NCBI RefSeq assembly: GCF_009805585.1
Contig: NZ_VHIN01000022.1
Span: 62,001-126,000, forward strand
Reading direction: 5' to 3'
DNA length: 64,000 bases
From: Glutamicibacter sp. JC586
GTDB taxonomy: Bacteria; Actinomycetota; Actinomycetes; Actinomycetales; Micrococcaceae
How positions within the stretch are numbered: the stretch's first letter is position 1; the number at the start of each line of letters is the position of its first letter. A program made the translations under genes and the position numbers. Positions 9,213-17,910 of the stretch are shown here, in pieces. Below the pieces are notes generated by a model. It was not told the origin of the DNA. It ran no database searches and worked only from the letters and a program-made list of their open reading frames with translations.

Positions 9213-10490
9213 ATGAAGTTCTTCTCGGCGGTAATTTCGATCTGTCTTGTGATGACTCTGGCTGCTTGCAGTGACCCAGGTGACCAGCAAAGCCCCTCGA
9301 CCAATGCCTCTACCAGCGATGATGATCAGCGTATTGCTGGTGTCAAAGCAGAGATTAACAGGCTGGCTGATGGGTACGATTACGATGCTGCGATCAAGCT
9401 AGCCAAAGACGATGCTAGCGATGAACTCAACTCCATGGCCCGAGGCCTTGAAGAGGAAAAAGAGCAAACTACGCCGTGGGAGCATCCGGAGAAGATCCCG
9501 CACCTGTTTTTCCATTCGCTCATCGTGGACACCGATCGAGCATTTGACCAAGACAGTCGTTCGGGCGGATACGAGGACTATATGGTGACCCAGAAGGAAT
9601 TCTCACAGATCCTCCAGGAGCTCTATAAGAGGGACTATGTGCTGGTTAATCCTGAAGACTTTGCAGCGCTGAACAAGCAGAAGAAGATGGAATATCGAAA
9701 GATCATGCTGCCTAAGGGTAAAAAGCCGCTGGTCTTATCGGTTGACGACCTGAGCTACTACGAGTACATGGACGGCGATGGATTCGCTAGCAGACTAGTG
9801 CTGGATGATCATGGCAAGGTCCGCAACGAGTACGTCGACGCTGCCGGGAAGAAGCAGCTTGGTGCTTTTGACGTCACCACGATGGTTGATGACTTTGTCG
9901 GCGAACATCCTGATTTCACGTACCGCGACGCCCGGGGCCTTGTAGCAATGACGGGCTATAACGGTGAATTTGGCTACCGCACCTCACCAAGCCAATATCC
10001 GAAGAACAAGAATCTTGCAAAGGATCAAAAAGACGCAACGGCCATTGCTGAAGCTATGAAAAATACGGGGTGGGTATTTGCCTCGCACTCTTGGGGTCAT
10101 CTGAATACGGGCTCAGTGAGCATGGCGCGCCTTCAAAGTGACACCAAACTATGGAAAGAGGAAGTTGAGCCCATCGTTGGTCCCACGGATCAATACATCT
10201 ATCCCTTCGGTGCTGATATCGCTCAAACCAATACCTATTCAGGTGCTCGTTACGAATACCTGAAAAGTCAGGGATTTGATTACTTTTATGGGGTGGACGG
10301 GACTACAGAGTCGTGGATGCAACAGGTCGGTGGTTACCAACGACAGATGCGCATTAACATTGACGGGCTTCAATTCGCCAAAGAAAAAGCTGGTGATCGT
10401 CCTGTACTGGCGAACTTCTTCGACGTCGACAAGGTGATCGACCCAGCGCGAAAAGCGCTGGATCGATCTAAAAAGTCTACAAAGCCATAA
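9213..10490 (+). CDS. Polysaccharide deacetylase-like lipoprotein
   Basis: A 425-residue exported protein. The signal peptide has a lipobox LAAC with the lipidated cysteine at residue 19, followed by a Ser/Asp-rich tether. The body looks like a NodB/polysaccharide-deacetylase fold: a strand ending in VLSVDDL, consistent with the first metal-ligand Asp pair, and the segment ASHSWGHLNTGS, which fits the H-x3-5-H metal motif. These enzymes remove acetyl groups from cell-wall glycans at the outer face of the membrane. The gap between the motifs is longer than usual, so activity is inferred, not proven. It is transcribed divergently from the condensin operon, and its 3' end overlaps the convergent nuclease/helicase gene by 14 bp. 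Confidence 0.75.
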   Translation: MKFFSAVISICLVMTLAACSDPGDQQSPSTNASTSDDDQRIAGVKAEINRLADGYDYDAAIKLAKDDASDELNSMARGLEEEKEQTTPWEHPEKIPHLFFHSLIVDTDRAFDQDSRSGGYEDYMVTQKEFSQILQELYKRDYVLVNPEDFAALNKQKKMEYRKIMLPKGKKPLVLSVDDLSYYEYMDGDGFASRLVLDDHGKVRNEYVDAAGKKQLGAFDVTTMVDDFVGEHPDFTYRDARGLVAMTGYNGEFGYRTSPSQYPKNKNLAKDQKDATAIAEAMKNTGWVFASHSWGHLNTGSVSMARLQSDTKLWKEEVEPIVGPTDQYIYPFGADIAQTNTYSGARYEYLKSQGFDYFYGVDGTTESWMQQVGGYQRQMRINIDGLQFAKEKAGDRPVLANFFDVDKVIDPARKALDRSKKSTKP

Positions 10491-13400
10491 AGGCGCCGAG
10501 TTGTGACAACGCAGCCGGGGAAGAAGGCAAATAATCCGTGAGTCGCTCACTACGGACGATGACGGCTTTCCATTGACCGCGAGAAATCGCGACATTGATT
10601 CTATTGCGATTCAACAAGAACTCAATGCCACGCGAGGCATCATCAGCGCTGGAACAGGCCATGCTCATTAAGACGACTGGGGCCTCTTGACCTTGGAACT
10701 TATCTACCGTGCCAACTTTGACCGCTTCAAGACCATGGTCTGCAAGCTCTTCGCGGACCAAGTTCACTTGAGCGTTATAGGCTGCGACAACAAGAATGTC
10801 ACTGGGCTCCAACGCACGTACAGCTTTGCCTGGTCCTGGATTCCATGGCAGACCTAGGTGTTCAAGAATGAGGTCTATGATCGCGTCCGCTTCCTGTTTC
10901 GAACTGACCGTATTGCCACGGTGTTCTACAATACGCGTGCTGACTCCGGCCGGGGTGCCTTCGAGAACCCGCAGTCCGGCAGCATGTGCTGAAAACAGCT
11001 GGTTGTCGTAGCTCAAAGCTGAGACCTTGGCACACAGTTCGGGGTGCATCCGCCATGAGGAGGCAAGGAAATAACCCAGTTCGGAAGGCAATACGGGTGC
11101 ACCAGCGGAGAGCCATCCCAAGGCAGACTCATCCACCGGCTGAGGATGTGAACCCTGGGTGACCTGAGGCAGCTGCTGTGGGTCCCCGAGCAATAACAAG
11201 TTCCGCGCAGCGCGCGAGACGGCCAAAGTATTGGCCAGAGAGAACTGTCCGGCTTCGTCGATGACCAGCAGATCCAGCGATCCGGCCGGCACTTTGGAAC
11301 CGGTCAAAGTCCACGCAGTGCCACCGACCAAAGCGCCGTCGGCGGAATTCAAAGCTTGCGCAACTGAATCTTTTGAAGTCCCCGCCCATGGAACAGGATC
11401 CTTGTGTTTGACTTCTTTGGCGACCACTTCGGGATCGACACCGGCTTCAACGGCTTTACGTAAGACGTTTTCCACCACTGCATGTGATTGAGCAACGACA
11501 CCGATTTTCCAACCGGCATCGATCAACTCACGAATCACGTGGGAAGCTACGAAGGTCTTGCCAGTACCCGGAGGCCCCTGGACCGCAAGATACGAGTTAT
11601 CAAGATCCTTGAGAGTTTCAACTACGGCCGAGTAGATTTGCGGTTGACCATCCGCCATTACTGGCTCAGCTGGTGCGGGCAATGACTTCAGTCGTGGTGC
11701 AATACGACGAAGGATATCGATTCCCGGTTGCTGGGGCAGTGTCGGTACTGTGGCCCCAACCTTTTGCGCAATTTCATTCAACGCGTCATCGATGCTCTTG
11801 GTCATCAACGGTTTGTCTGGAGTCAGCGCAACAGGGAATGAACCGTAGGGTGGGATTTTTGCTGTGGACTTCTCGGCGACAATTAGCCACCCCTCACCGA
11901 CCTCCACGACGGAAGTATTAAAAGCACCGCCACGTAGCGACTCATCTACTTCCATACCTTCAGGAAGTGGGCCGGTGAACATGGCAAAGACTGCCGAGCC
12001 GGGGGACAGCAATGAGCCTTCAGCCAAGGTGCCTTTCAGCTTAGTGATTCGAGTGAAAGTGCGCGCCTTTGGTGTGGCCTTATGCCAGTCCTCGATCACC
12101 TGCGCACTGTCCACCGTAAAGACTCCTCGAACATCGCTCCATTCATCCACAGGTGCCGAGAGCCGGTCGTAGTGTTCCCACCAGAACTGCTTTTTCTCGC
12201 GACGGTTGTAACCGGTGGCAGCGGCAACCATAGCGATAGCACGATCATCATCGCTCAGTGGCTGTCCTTGGGGAAGGGAGGTTAGATACTTCTGGAGGCG
12301 TAGCTCCTCGGGGGTCGGCTCGTACTCGTTGGTGGTTTCTTCTAACAGGGGCAGCTCAGGCGCCGATGCCGGGTGATGCTCTTCCAGAGACAGAAGCCAG
12401 TCGCGCAAGCGCAAGGTTGAGAGACAGTCGTACTCGTTGTAGTCAGCAATGGATTCCAGCACCGCATTGGCGGTGGGTTCATCATTGGCCGCGCGTGCCT
12501 GCATGTAATGGGCATACGCGACGACGGAGGCGCCGGCATCGGTAACGTCCCCGCCACGTAGATGGGATCCCATATATAGGGGTTCGAGCTTCTTGATGGA
12601 ATATGAGCGGGTAGAGACAACTAGTGAGTTGCGCACGGTTTCATAGAGGTCCACGAGTAGGTTCTCGCGCAGCCAGGCATCTACTTCCTCTTCACCGGCG
12701 ATATGGACCTGAGAAAGCTTTCGCAGTGCAGACTTTTCGTAGGCAGCGTAGTGGTAAATCTTCATCTGTGGGTAGCGTTGGCGACGCTGCTGCACGTAGC
12801 TGATGAATTCTAGGAAGGCTTGGCGTTCTTCGGCGCGGTTGTGAGCCCAAAAAGGTCGGAACACCGGTTCGCCGGTGTCATGTTCAATGACGCCGAAGAG
12901 GTACTCCAAACCCCAAGAACCATCGGTTTTTTCCTGGTACAGCGGGTCGCCTTCAAAATCGAAGAAAATATCACCCGGGTTGGGCGCTGGCAGCGAAGTG
13001 ATGGTTTGTGAGGATTTGACCCTGAAGCTTACCCCTTGCACTGAACCATCGACTTGACCCAAACCAAGTTGCATTTGTGCCTGGTCAACCATCCGGGCTA
13101 GCGATGTTCCTGGCTGTGCCTTAACCTCGGCCAGCTCTTGAATAGTGAAGATCTGGCGCTGTCGCAGCTTTTCGCGTTGCGTCATGGACATGCCAGCGAC
13201 CAAGAGAACGTCGTGTGTTGCCTGCACCTGCTCGCCGCAGTAATCGCACCGTCCACAAACGCGGATTTGGTCGGAGTTCCAGAGCACCGGCGTCTGTGCT
13301 GAACGATGCTCGTTGATCATTTTGAGGAAGCGAGCACGCTGCGCCCTGAAGACGGGGAGTATCTCATCGACGCGATGCACTGAGTGGGTGCCATCGCCGA

Positions 13401-13932
13401 GCACGAGGGTGGTTTTCGTCGAAATAGGGATGTCTTCTGCGATCATCTGATCCGCATAGGCGGCCACTTGAAGCAGGGCACTGACCCGAGCGTGGCGAGC
13501 TAACTTGGTATCCCAGACCGCCCACGACCCGTCAGGCTGACGGACCAAGAAATCGGCAAAACCGATGAAGGAACCGTCGAAAAAAGTCGCCTGGAAAATG
13601 ACATCAGCACCACTGCGTAGCACAGAGATGGTTTGTTCATGTGCCGCGCGTAGTCCTTCGGGGCTCATCGTTGGCCGCTCATGGAACTGCTTAACTCCAG
13701 TGCCATTGGCCGGATCATATTCGCCGTAGGTATTGATCAGTTCAGCCAACACGTTATGTTCATGCACGTCGCCAAGCACTGCGGTGCGTTCGAGCATTTC
13801 ATCACGGACGTCTTCGAACGCTGGGCGTCGCCCGAGCTTCACGTCAAGCTTGTACAGCGACTGGAAATTGCAGTCAACGGCCACTGCAAGGTCACTGGCA
13901 GAGAAGATGAATTGATCTTCCAAAAAGAACAC
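10477..13932 (-). CDS. TM0106-family RecB-like nuclease fused to superfamily 1 helicase
   Basis: A 1151-residue multidomain protein starting with GTG behind a GAAAGG ribosome site. The N-terminal 250 residues resemble the TM0106 family RecB-like nuclease, including VWDTKL (the E/D-x-K type motif) and a cysteine cluster CGRCDYC that may hold an Fe-S cluster or zinc. The middle has an RNase H-like exonuclease domain (FFDFEGDP near 330, HYAAYEKSALRKL near 395). The C-terminal half is a DNA2/NAM7-type helicase: Walker A GPPGTGKT (about 785), Walker B VIDEAGQF, and the motif VI region NVAISRG near the end. It probably resects or processes nucleic acid ends. The 3' end overlaps the convergent lipoprotein gene. 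A defence or repair role is inference. Confidence 0.88.
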   Translation of the reverse strand: MFFLEDQFIFSASDLAVAVDCNFQSLYKLDVKLGRRPAFEDVRDEMLERTAVLGDVHEHNVLAELINTYGEYDPANGTGVKQFHERPTMSPEGLRAAHEQTISVLRSGADVIFQATFFDGSFIGFADFLVRQPDGSWAVWDTKLARHARVSALLQVAAYADQMIAEDIPISTKTTLVLGDGTHSVHRVDEILPVFRAQRARFLKMINEHRSAQTPVLWNSDQIRVCGRCDYCGEQVQATHDVLLVAGMSMTQREKLRQRQIFTIQELAEVKAQPGTSLARMVDQAQMQLGLGQVDGSVQGVSFRVKSSQTITSLPAPNPGDIFFDFEGDPLYQEKTDGSWGLEYLFGVIEHDTGEPVFRPFWAHNRAEERQAFLEFISYVQQRRQRYPQMKIYHYAAYEKSALRKLSQVHIAGEEEVDAWLRENLLVDLYETVRNSLVVSTRSYSIKKLEPLYMGSHLRGGDVTDAGASVVAYAHYMQARAANDEPTANAVLESIADYNEYDCLSTLRLRDWLLSLEEHHPASAPELPLLEETTNEYEPTPEELRLQKYLTSLPQGQPLSDDDRAIAMVAAATGYNRREKKQFWWEHYDRLSAPVDEWSDVRGVFTVDSAQVIEDWHKATPKARTFTRITKLKGTLAEGSLLSPGSAVFAMFTGPLPEGMEVDESLRGGAFNTSVVEVGEGWLIVAEKSTAKIPPYGSFPVALTPDKPLMTKSIDDALNEIAQKVGATVPTLPQQPGIDILRRIAPRLKSLPAPAEPVMADGQPQIYSAVVETLKDLDNSYLAVQGPPGTGKTFVASHVIRELIDAGWKIGVVAQSHAVVENVLRKAVEAGVDPEVVAKEVKHKDPVPWAGTSKDSVAQALNSADGALVGGTAWTLTGSKVPAGSLDLLVIDEAGQFSLANTLAVSRAARNLLLLGDPQQLPQVTQGSHPQPVDESALGWLSAGAPVLPSELGYFLASSWRMHPELCAKVSALSYDNQLFSAHAAGLRVLEGTPAGVSTRIVEHRGNTVSSKQEADAIIDLILEHLGLPWNPGPGKAVRALEPSDILVVAAYNAQVNLVREELADHGLEAVKVGTVDKFQGQEAPVVLMSMACSSADDASRGIEFLLNRNRINVAISRGQWKAVIVRSERLTDYLPSSPAALSQLGAFMAL

Positions 13933-14013
13933 GGGGCCGGCGCCTTTCGCTGACTAATACCTACCTAGTCAACGTAGCACCGGACCCCGACAGAATCGAC
14001 GTTCTGTTAACTG

Positions 14014-14325
14014 CTAGTCTTTGGACTTCTTGGCTCCGCCGATGAGCAAAGAAAGCAGCGCAACTCCGGCGGTGACGCTATTGACGGCTGGCCAAGCACC
14101 AATTTTCTTTGCCAGTGGATGGGAGGCGCCAAAACCACCGACGTAGGCGCTGATGAGCGCTACTGCCTTGCCGGTTCCGGCGTCTTTCTTCCACATCAGG
14201 AAAGAGCCAACGCCTGCGGCGCCGAGTACCACTGCTGCCAACTCACGCTTCTTTGTGGCACGGCCTGTTGCATAGCCGCCGGCTAGTCCGGTGATTGCCA
14301 AGGCAGTTGAAGCTAATCGAGACAT
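14014..14325 (-). CDS. Small hypothetical membrane protein
   Basis: A 103-residue hydrophobic protein with a good GGAGGAAA Shine-Dalgarno sequence before its ATG. About three membrane helices are visible (near 3-22, 31-46 and 78-94), with a KK-rich loop and a lysine-rich C-terminus (GGAKKSKD). I do not recognise the family. It stands alone between the nuclease/helicase gene and the divergent M50 peptidase gene, with which it shares a 160-bp promoter region. Confidence 0.7.
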   Translation of the reverse strand: MSRLASTALAITGLAGGYATGRATKKRELAAVVLGAAGVGSFLMWKKDAGTGKAVALISAYVGGFGASHPLAKKIGAWPAVNSVTAGVALLSLLIGGAKKSKD

Positions 14326-14484
14326 GAATTTCCTCCAGATATTTTGCGCAAGATCTCGCTATGCAGACTATGCCTAACACCTGTGATGTTTCATAGAACG
14401 CTGTTCTCTTGCTGGGTCGAACGACGTAGGTGCGAACTGTACTGGTAAGAATGGATGGGATCCGGTGGTTTTAGAGGAGTATTA

Positions 14485-15204
14485 ATGAACGTGGACATTG
14501 CTGATACTTGGCATCGTTTGGCCCAGCCGGTCAACGTTGAGTTGAATCTCTGGCAGTGGCTGATCGTCTTGGCCGTGGTGTTACTTGCGGTGATACCCAT
14601 GCCCATTTGGCGCTTCACTGGCTTGTATTCAACACTGGTTCACGAGCTTGGCCATATAGTCTCCGCGCTTTTGACCGGAAGGTATGTCACCGGGTTGCGG
14701 CTGGGCTGGAATCACTCAGGTGAGGTGGTTAGTAAAGGGCGCGGCAAACTTTCGGTGATCGTCTCGGGGCTGTTTGGCTATCCAGCACCGCTGTGGGTAT
14801 CAGCCATCATGTTCTGGGCTATTTCTGCTGGTTATGCAGGTCGAGCCTTGGGAATCTACGCACTGTTTTTCCTATTGGCACTGGTCTTCGTTCGCAACTG
14901 GCCGGCTTTCGTCGTCTGCGCGCTTAGTGTTGTGCTCGCACTGGCGGTCGTGTTCTTTGCACCGGTGGGAGCCTACATTTATTTGTCGCTGTTGATTGCA
15001 GGTTTCTTATTGATCGCAGGATTGCGTGACTACATCAAGTTACTTTCGGTACACACTCTCAGAAGGCATGATTTGGAGCAATCTGATGCCTACCTCATTG
15101 CTCGGTCAACTAATACTTTTGCAACCCTGTGGCTCTTGATCATCTTGCTCTTGGGGGCAATCGCCCTGTGGTTCTCGGCGCTAAGCCTATTGACCTTGTT
15201 CTGA
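14485..15204 (+). CDS. M50B-like membrane metallopeptidase
   Basis: A 239-residue polytopic membrane protein with the zinc motif HELGH at residues 53-57, inside the first helices, as in M50B (SpoIVFB/site-2-protease-like) intramembrane peptidases common in actinobacteria. Further helices fill the rest of the chain. The start is set at 14485, because AGAGGAG lies 5 nt upstream; an in-frame ATG 30 bp earlier has no ribosome site. A second-ligand Asp motif of the usual NPDG type is not evident, so it may be a shortened or divergent member. Its 3' end overlaps the convergent YihY gene by 18 bp. Confidence 0.8.
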   Translation: MNVDIADTWHRLAQPVNVELNLWQWLIVLAVVLLAVIPMPIWRFTGLYSTLVHELGHIVSALLTGRYVTGLRLGWNHSGEVVSKGRGKLSVIVSGLFGYPAPLWVSAIMFWAISAGYAGRALGIYALFFLLALVFVRNWPAFVVCALSVVLALAVVFFAPVGAYIYLSLLIAGFLLIAGLRDYIKLLSVHTLRRHDLEQSDAYLIARSTNTFATLWLLIILLLGAIALWFSALSLLTLF

Positions 15205-16380
15205 GTCTTTACGAGCCTGCTTCTTTTGAAGTGCGTTTTTCGTACTCGCGTGTGAGGCTACCCATGCTGCTACCGCAACGAGACCCATAGGCAACCATTT
15301 GGTCTTTCTCTTGACTCTGCGATCTGGGTCGATATCCATATCTGCTAGTGGATCACCACCATGCTTGATGCGAACTTCCTGCGCATGAACAAGATCCTTG
15401 TAGTTTGCTAGCTCTTGTTTGGCGACCAACGTGTCATCGCGCAGAGGCAATAGAACTTCCTCTGCCGCAGGTAAGCCAGTGCGTAGCTGGCGCAGGCGGG
15501 TGAACTCGATATCCACTTGGGCGCCCAATAGCAAGGCGATATTGCTGATCCAGCAGGCCAGCACCAAAATGATGACACCACCAATAGCGCCGTAGGTGGC
15601 CGAGTAACTGGCAAATTGTGAAAGGTAGATGCCAAAGCCCACCAAAGACAGACCAAGAATGACCAGTGCAGTCAATGTGCCAGCGGAGAACCAACGGAAT
15701 TTTGGACGTTTAACGTTTGGCGTGAAGTAGTAGAGCAGTGCAAGCACCAGCAAGACCATGACCAGCATGATCGGTGGCTTGGCTATGTTCAGTATCAAGA
15801 CGAAACTATCGCCCAAACCGAAGACGTTACCGATACCTCGTGCTACAGATCCTGAAGTCACCAGGAGGACCAAGGTAATCACCGCGACCAGCATGATCAA
15901 GATGGTAATGAGAAACATCTGAGGACGGCGCTTCCACTGTGGACGTCCTTCCGGAACACCATAGAGCCGGTTCATGCTTCGACTAAAAGCTGTGACGTAG
16001 CCAGAAGTACTCCATAGGGCACCGAGTGAACCGGCAAGGATCACCCAGAAGGTTCCGCCGGCTTGAGAAGCGAGTCCATTTAGCAGTTGCTCTGCTGTGT
16101 CCAATAACTGTTGCGAGTCCCCACTAGCAGCACGTCCGTTTGGAGCTAGGCCCTGTTCCAAGATGTCCATGATCCATTTGGTTCCGCTTTCGCTGGCTCC
16201 AGCTAGTGACAGCAGAGAGACCAACGCAAGCAAGCCGGGGAACATTGCCAAAACCATGAAGTAGGAGAGCGATGCTGCGACGTCTAGGCCATCGCTTCGG
16301 AAAAACTCACGCAGTGCACGCGGGAAGCAGGAAAGCGATTCTTGCATGTGCTCTTTGGTGAATCTGCCTTGGCTGGGCAT
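15187..16380 (-). CDS. YihY/BrkB family inner-membrane protein
   Basis: A 397-residue integral membrane protein of the YihY/virulence factor BrkB family, with about six membrane helices between residues 30 and 290 and family motifs such as DGLDVAASLSYFMVLAMFP and the ATYGAIGGVI region. The last 110 residues are a charged cytoplasmic tail with one further hydrophobic stretch (WLPMGLVAVAAWVASHA). The family was once thought to be ribonuclease BN, but that was later corrected; its function is unknown and it may act in envelope transport. It is monocistronic, transcribed away from the long rpf leader. Confidence 0.88.
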   Translation of the reverse strand: MPSQGRFTKEHMQESLSCFPRALREFFRSDGLDVAASLSYFMVLAMFPGLLALVSLLSLAGASESGTKWIMDILEQGLAPNGRAASGDSQQLLDTAEQLLNGLASQAGGTFWVILAGSLGALWSTSGYVTAFSRSMNRLYGVPEGRPQWKRRPQMFLITILIMLVAVITLVLLVTSGSVARGIGNVFGLGDSFVLILNIAKPPIMLVMVLLVLALLYYFTPNVKRPKFRWFSAGTLTALVILGLSLVGFGIYLSQFASYSATYGAIGGVIILVLACWISNIALLLGAQVDIEFTRLRQLRTGLPAAEEVLLPLRDDTLVAKQELANYKDLVHAQEVRIKHGGDPLADMDIDPDRRVKRKTKWLPMGLVAVAAWVASHASTKNALQKKQARKDSEQGQ

Positions 16381-17023
16381 CGGGTTCCCCTGTCTGACAA
16401 ACTAATTAGCTAGTGCGGTGAACTGGTTTCGCACATCACACTACCTAAATGCTCCGTCAGTGACTAGGAGATTTGGTGCCGTGCCGTGTACTTTGTGCCC
16501 TGGCGACGCAAAAGCAAGACACCAAAATTGCCTTAGACAGCCAAGTGCCGGCGTCCAAGCTAGGTAAGAAACAGGGTGGTTTTGAAAGTTGCGAAAGTGC
16601 TAGATCGTGCCCGCGCAAATAGCGAGGCTCGAGCCTCGTTTGAGGCAACGAAACACCCGAAAAATGTAAGTGAAACCCATATCACACAAAGTTGTTTGGA
16701 ATCTACTCAGGCTATGTAACAATCTTGCACGCTCACAAGGAGTTTAAGGGCGAAAAAAGTTTCAAAAAAACTTTTTTGGCGGAGATCGTGACCTGTGTTT
16801 TCGCGGAATCTGGGCGTTTCCTGAGTTGCGGAGACGGTGGGGGTTCGGGTTAGGGTCTTTATAACGTTTCGATAACACTCGCTGTGTTATGGGGAAACAG
16901 GTACTGCCGGGACTTCCACATCGCTCACCAGGGCAGTATTTCATACAACGTCGAAATGCGACGCTGAGCGATGCACGAAGATGGTCTTGGACGACCTGAG
17001 CGCGGGAAGAGCACTGGAGAATC
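16381..17023. other. 643-bp gene-free region with structured rpf leader
   Basis: No credible gene lies here. From left to right it holds a perfect 16-bp palindrome CGAGGCTCGAGCCTCG (16623-16638), a weak promoter-like pair TTGTTT (16692-16697) and TATGTA (16713-16718), an AT-only-flanked hairpin (16753-16777), and a set of stems nearer the rpf gene: ATAACAC/GTGTTAT (16872-16890), TACTGCC/GGCAGTA (16902-16908 with 16932-16938), ATCGCTCA/TGAGCGAT (16920-16927 with 16965-16972) and CGTCG/CGACG (16949-16963). The second and third of these interleave, as in a pseudoknot or two alternative folds. This suggests an RNA switch controlling rpf; the known c-di-AMP (ydaO) consensus found before other actinobacterial rpf genes was not recognised. 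Confidence 0.5.
16753..16777 (+). terminator. A/T hairpin in the rpf upstream region
   Basis: A perfect 10-bp stem AAAAAAGTTT/AAACTTTTTT with a 5-nt loop. The T run makes it resemble a weak terminator or attenuator, although its stem is almost free of GC pairs. It lies about 245 bp before rpf and about 35 bp after a possible -10 box. Confidence 0.35.
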
Positions 17024-17797
17024 ATGATCCAGCAGAAGACTAAGAAATTGATCCGTCGCGGCGGAGCCTCGTTGGCAGCCGTAGCAGTAGCCGGTGGCGC
17101 AATCGTCGCTACCACCGCACCAGCAAACGCAGCTGGCGCAGGCACCTGGGACAAGCTCGCACAGTGCGAGTCCGGCGGAAACTGGTCCATCAACACCGGT
17201 AACGGCTACTACGGTGGCCTGCAGTTCACCCTGCAGACCTGGAAGGCATTCGGCGGTTCGGGCATGCCTCAGAACGCTTCGAAGGCTGAGCAGATCCGCG
17301 TTGCAACCAAGGTTCAGGCTGCACAGGGCTGGGGCGCGTGGCCAGCATGTACCGCAAAGCTTGGCATCAGCGGTTCGGCTCCAAAGGTTTCGAGCAGCAC
17401 CTCGACCGAGACCAAGTCGACCACCTCGACTCAGTCCAAGTCGACTACTTCGACTCCAAAGAAGTCGACCACCTCGACTGAAACCAAGAAGACCTACACT
17501 GCTCCAAAGGCAGCTGAGACCAAGTCTTCGACCAATGCTTCGGTCAAGTCCACCAAGCAGGTTGCACCAAGCACCTCGGGCAAGCGCACCGCAGAGGTTG
17601 CCAAGGCTCCTAGCTTCAACATCGACGTCACCGACTCAGGCAAGAACTACACCGTCAAGTCCGGTGACACCCTGGGCAAGATCGCTAAGCAGCTCGGTGT
17701 TTCCGACTGGCGCGGCCTGTTCGTACTGAACGACGATCAGCTGACCAACCCAGACGTAATCCTGGTAGGCCAGACCCTGAACGTTCCAGCGAACTAA
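17024..17797 (+). CDS. Resuscitation-promoting factor-like transglycosylase with LysM domain
   Basis: A 257-residue secreted cell-wall hydrolase. The signal peptide ends at APANA (residue 36). The Rpf/transglycosylase domain covers about 38-117, with the catalytic Glu49 in CESGGNW and the typical YYGGLQF and WGAWPAC motifs. A Ser/Thr/Lys linker follows, containing four 8-residue repeats (126-157), then an Ala-rich stretch. A LysM peptidoglycan-binding domain (about 207-256, YTVKSGDTLGKIA) ends the chain. Such proteins cleave peptidoglycan and promote regrowth of dormant cells. The gene has GGAG before its ATG, a long structured leader upstream and a strong terminator downstream, so it is monocistronic and probably controlled at RNA level. 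Confidence 0.92.
   Translation: MIQQKTKKLIRRGGASLAAVAVAGGAIVATTAPANAAGAGTWDKLAQCESGGNWSINTGNGYYGGLQFTLQTWKAFGGSGMPQNASKAEQIRVATKVQAAQGWGAWPACTAKLGISGSAPKVSSSTSTETKSTTSTQSKSTTSTPKKSTTSTETKKTYTAPKAAETKSSTNASVKSTKQVAPSTSGKRTAEVAKAPSFNIDVTDSGKNYTVKSGDTLGKIAKQLGVSDWRGLFVLNDDQLTNPDVILVGQTLNVPAN
17399..17494 (+). repeat. Four tandem 24-bp coding repeats in the Rpf linker
   Basis: Four in-frame copies of an 8-codon unit give TSTETKST, TSTQSKST, TSTPKKST and TSTETKKT (residues 126-157). The DNA is repetitive (TCGACCACCTCGACT recurs), so copy number could change by slippage. The segment is a flexible, probably wall-spanning linker between the catalytic and LysM domains. Confidence 0.85.
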
Positions 17798-17818
17798 TTT
17801 TTCGCTAGACCACTTGTT

Positions 17819-17854
17819 AGGTCCACAACATGTCATGAGGCATGTTGTGGACCT
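17819..17854 (+). terminator. Intrinsic terminator of rpf
   Basis: A perfect 14-bp stem (17819-17832 with 17841-17854, core GGTCCACAACATG) has an 8-nt loop and is followed by TTCTT. The ATG at 17842 sits in the right arm, which argues against its use as a start of the next gene. Confidence 0.88.
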
Positions 17855-17910
17855 TTCTTGCGTTTAAGAACAAAGACGACGGGTCAGATGTGGCGCGGTA
17901 CTCTGATGCC

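Noticed and set aside
16741-17023. Standard ydaO-type c-di-AMP riboswitch before rpf
   Set aside because: The position is right, but the conserved core segments known for this class were not found by eye, so the class is not called.
17842-17910. Upstream start of the CoA-transferase gene
   Set aside because: This ATG lies inside the rpf terminator stem, and the extension has no conserved residues.
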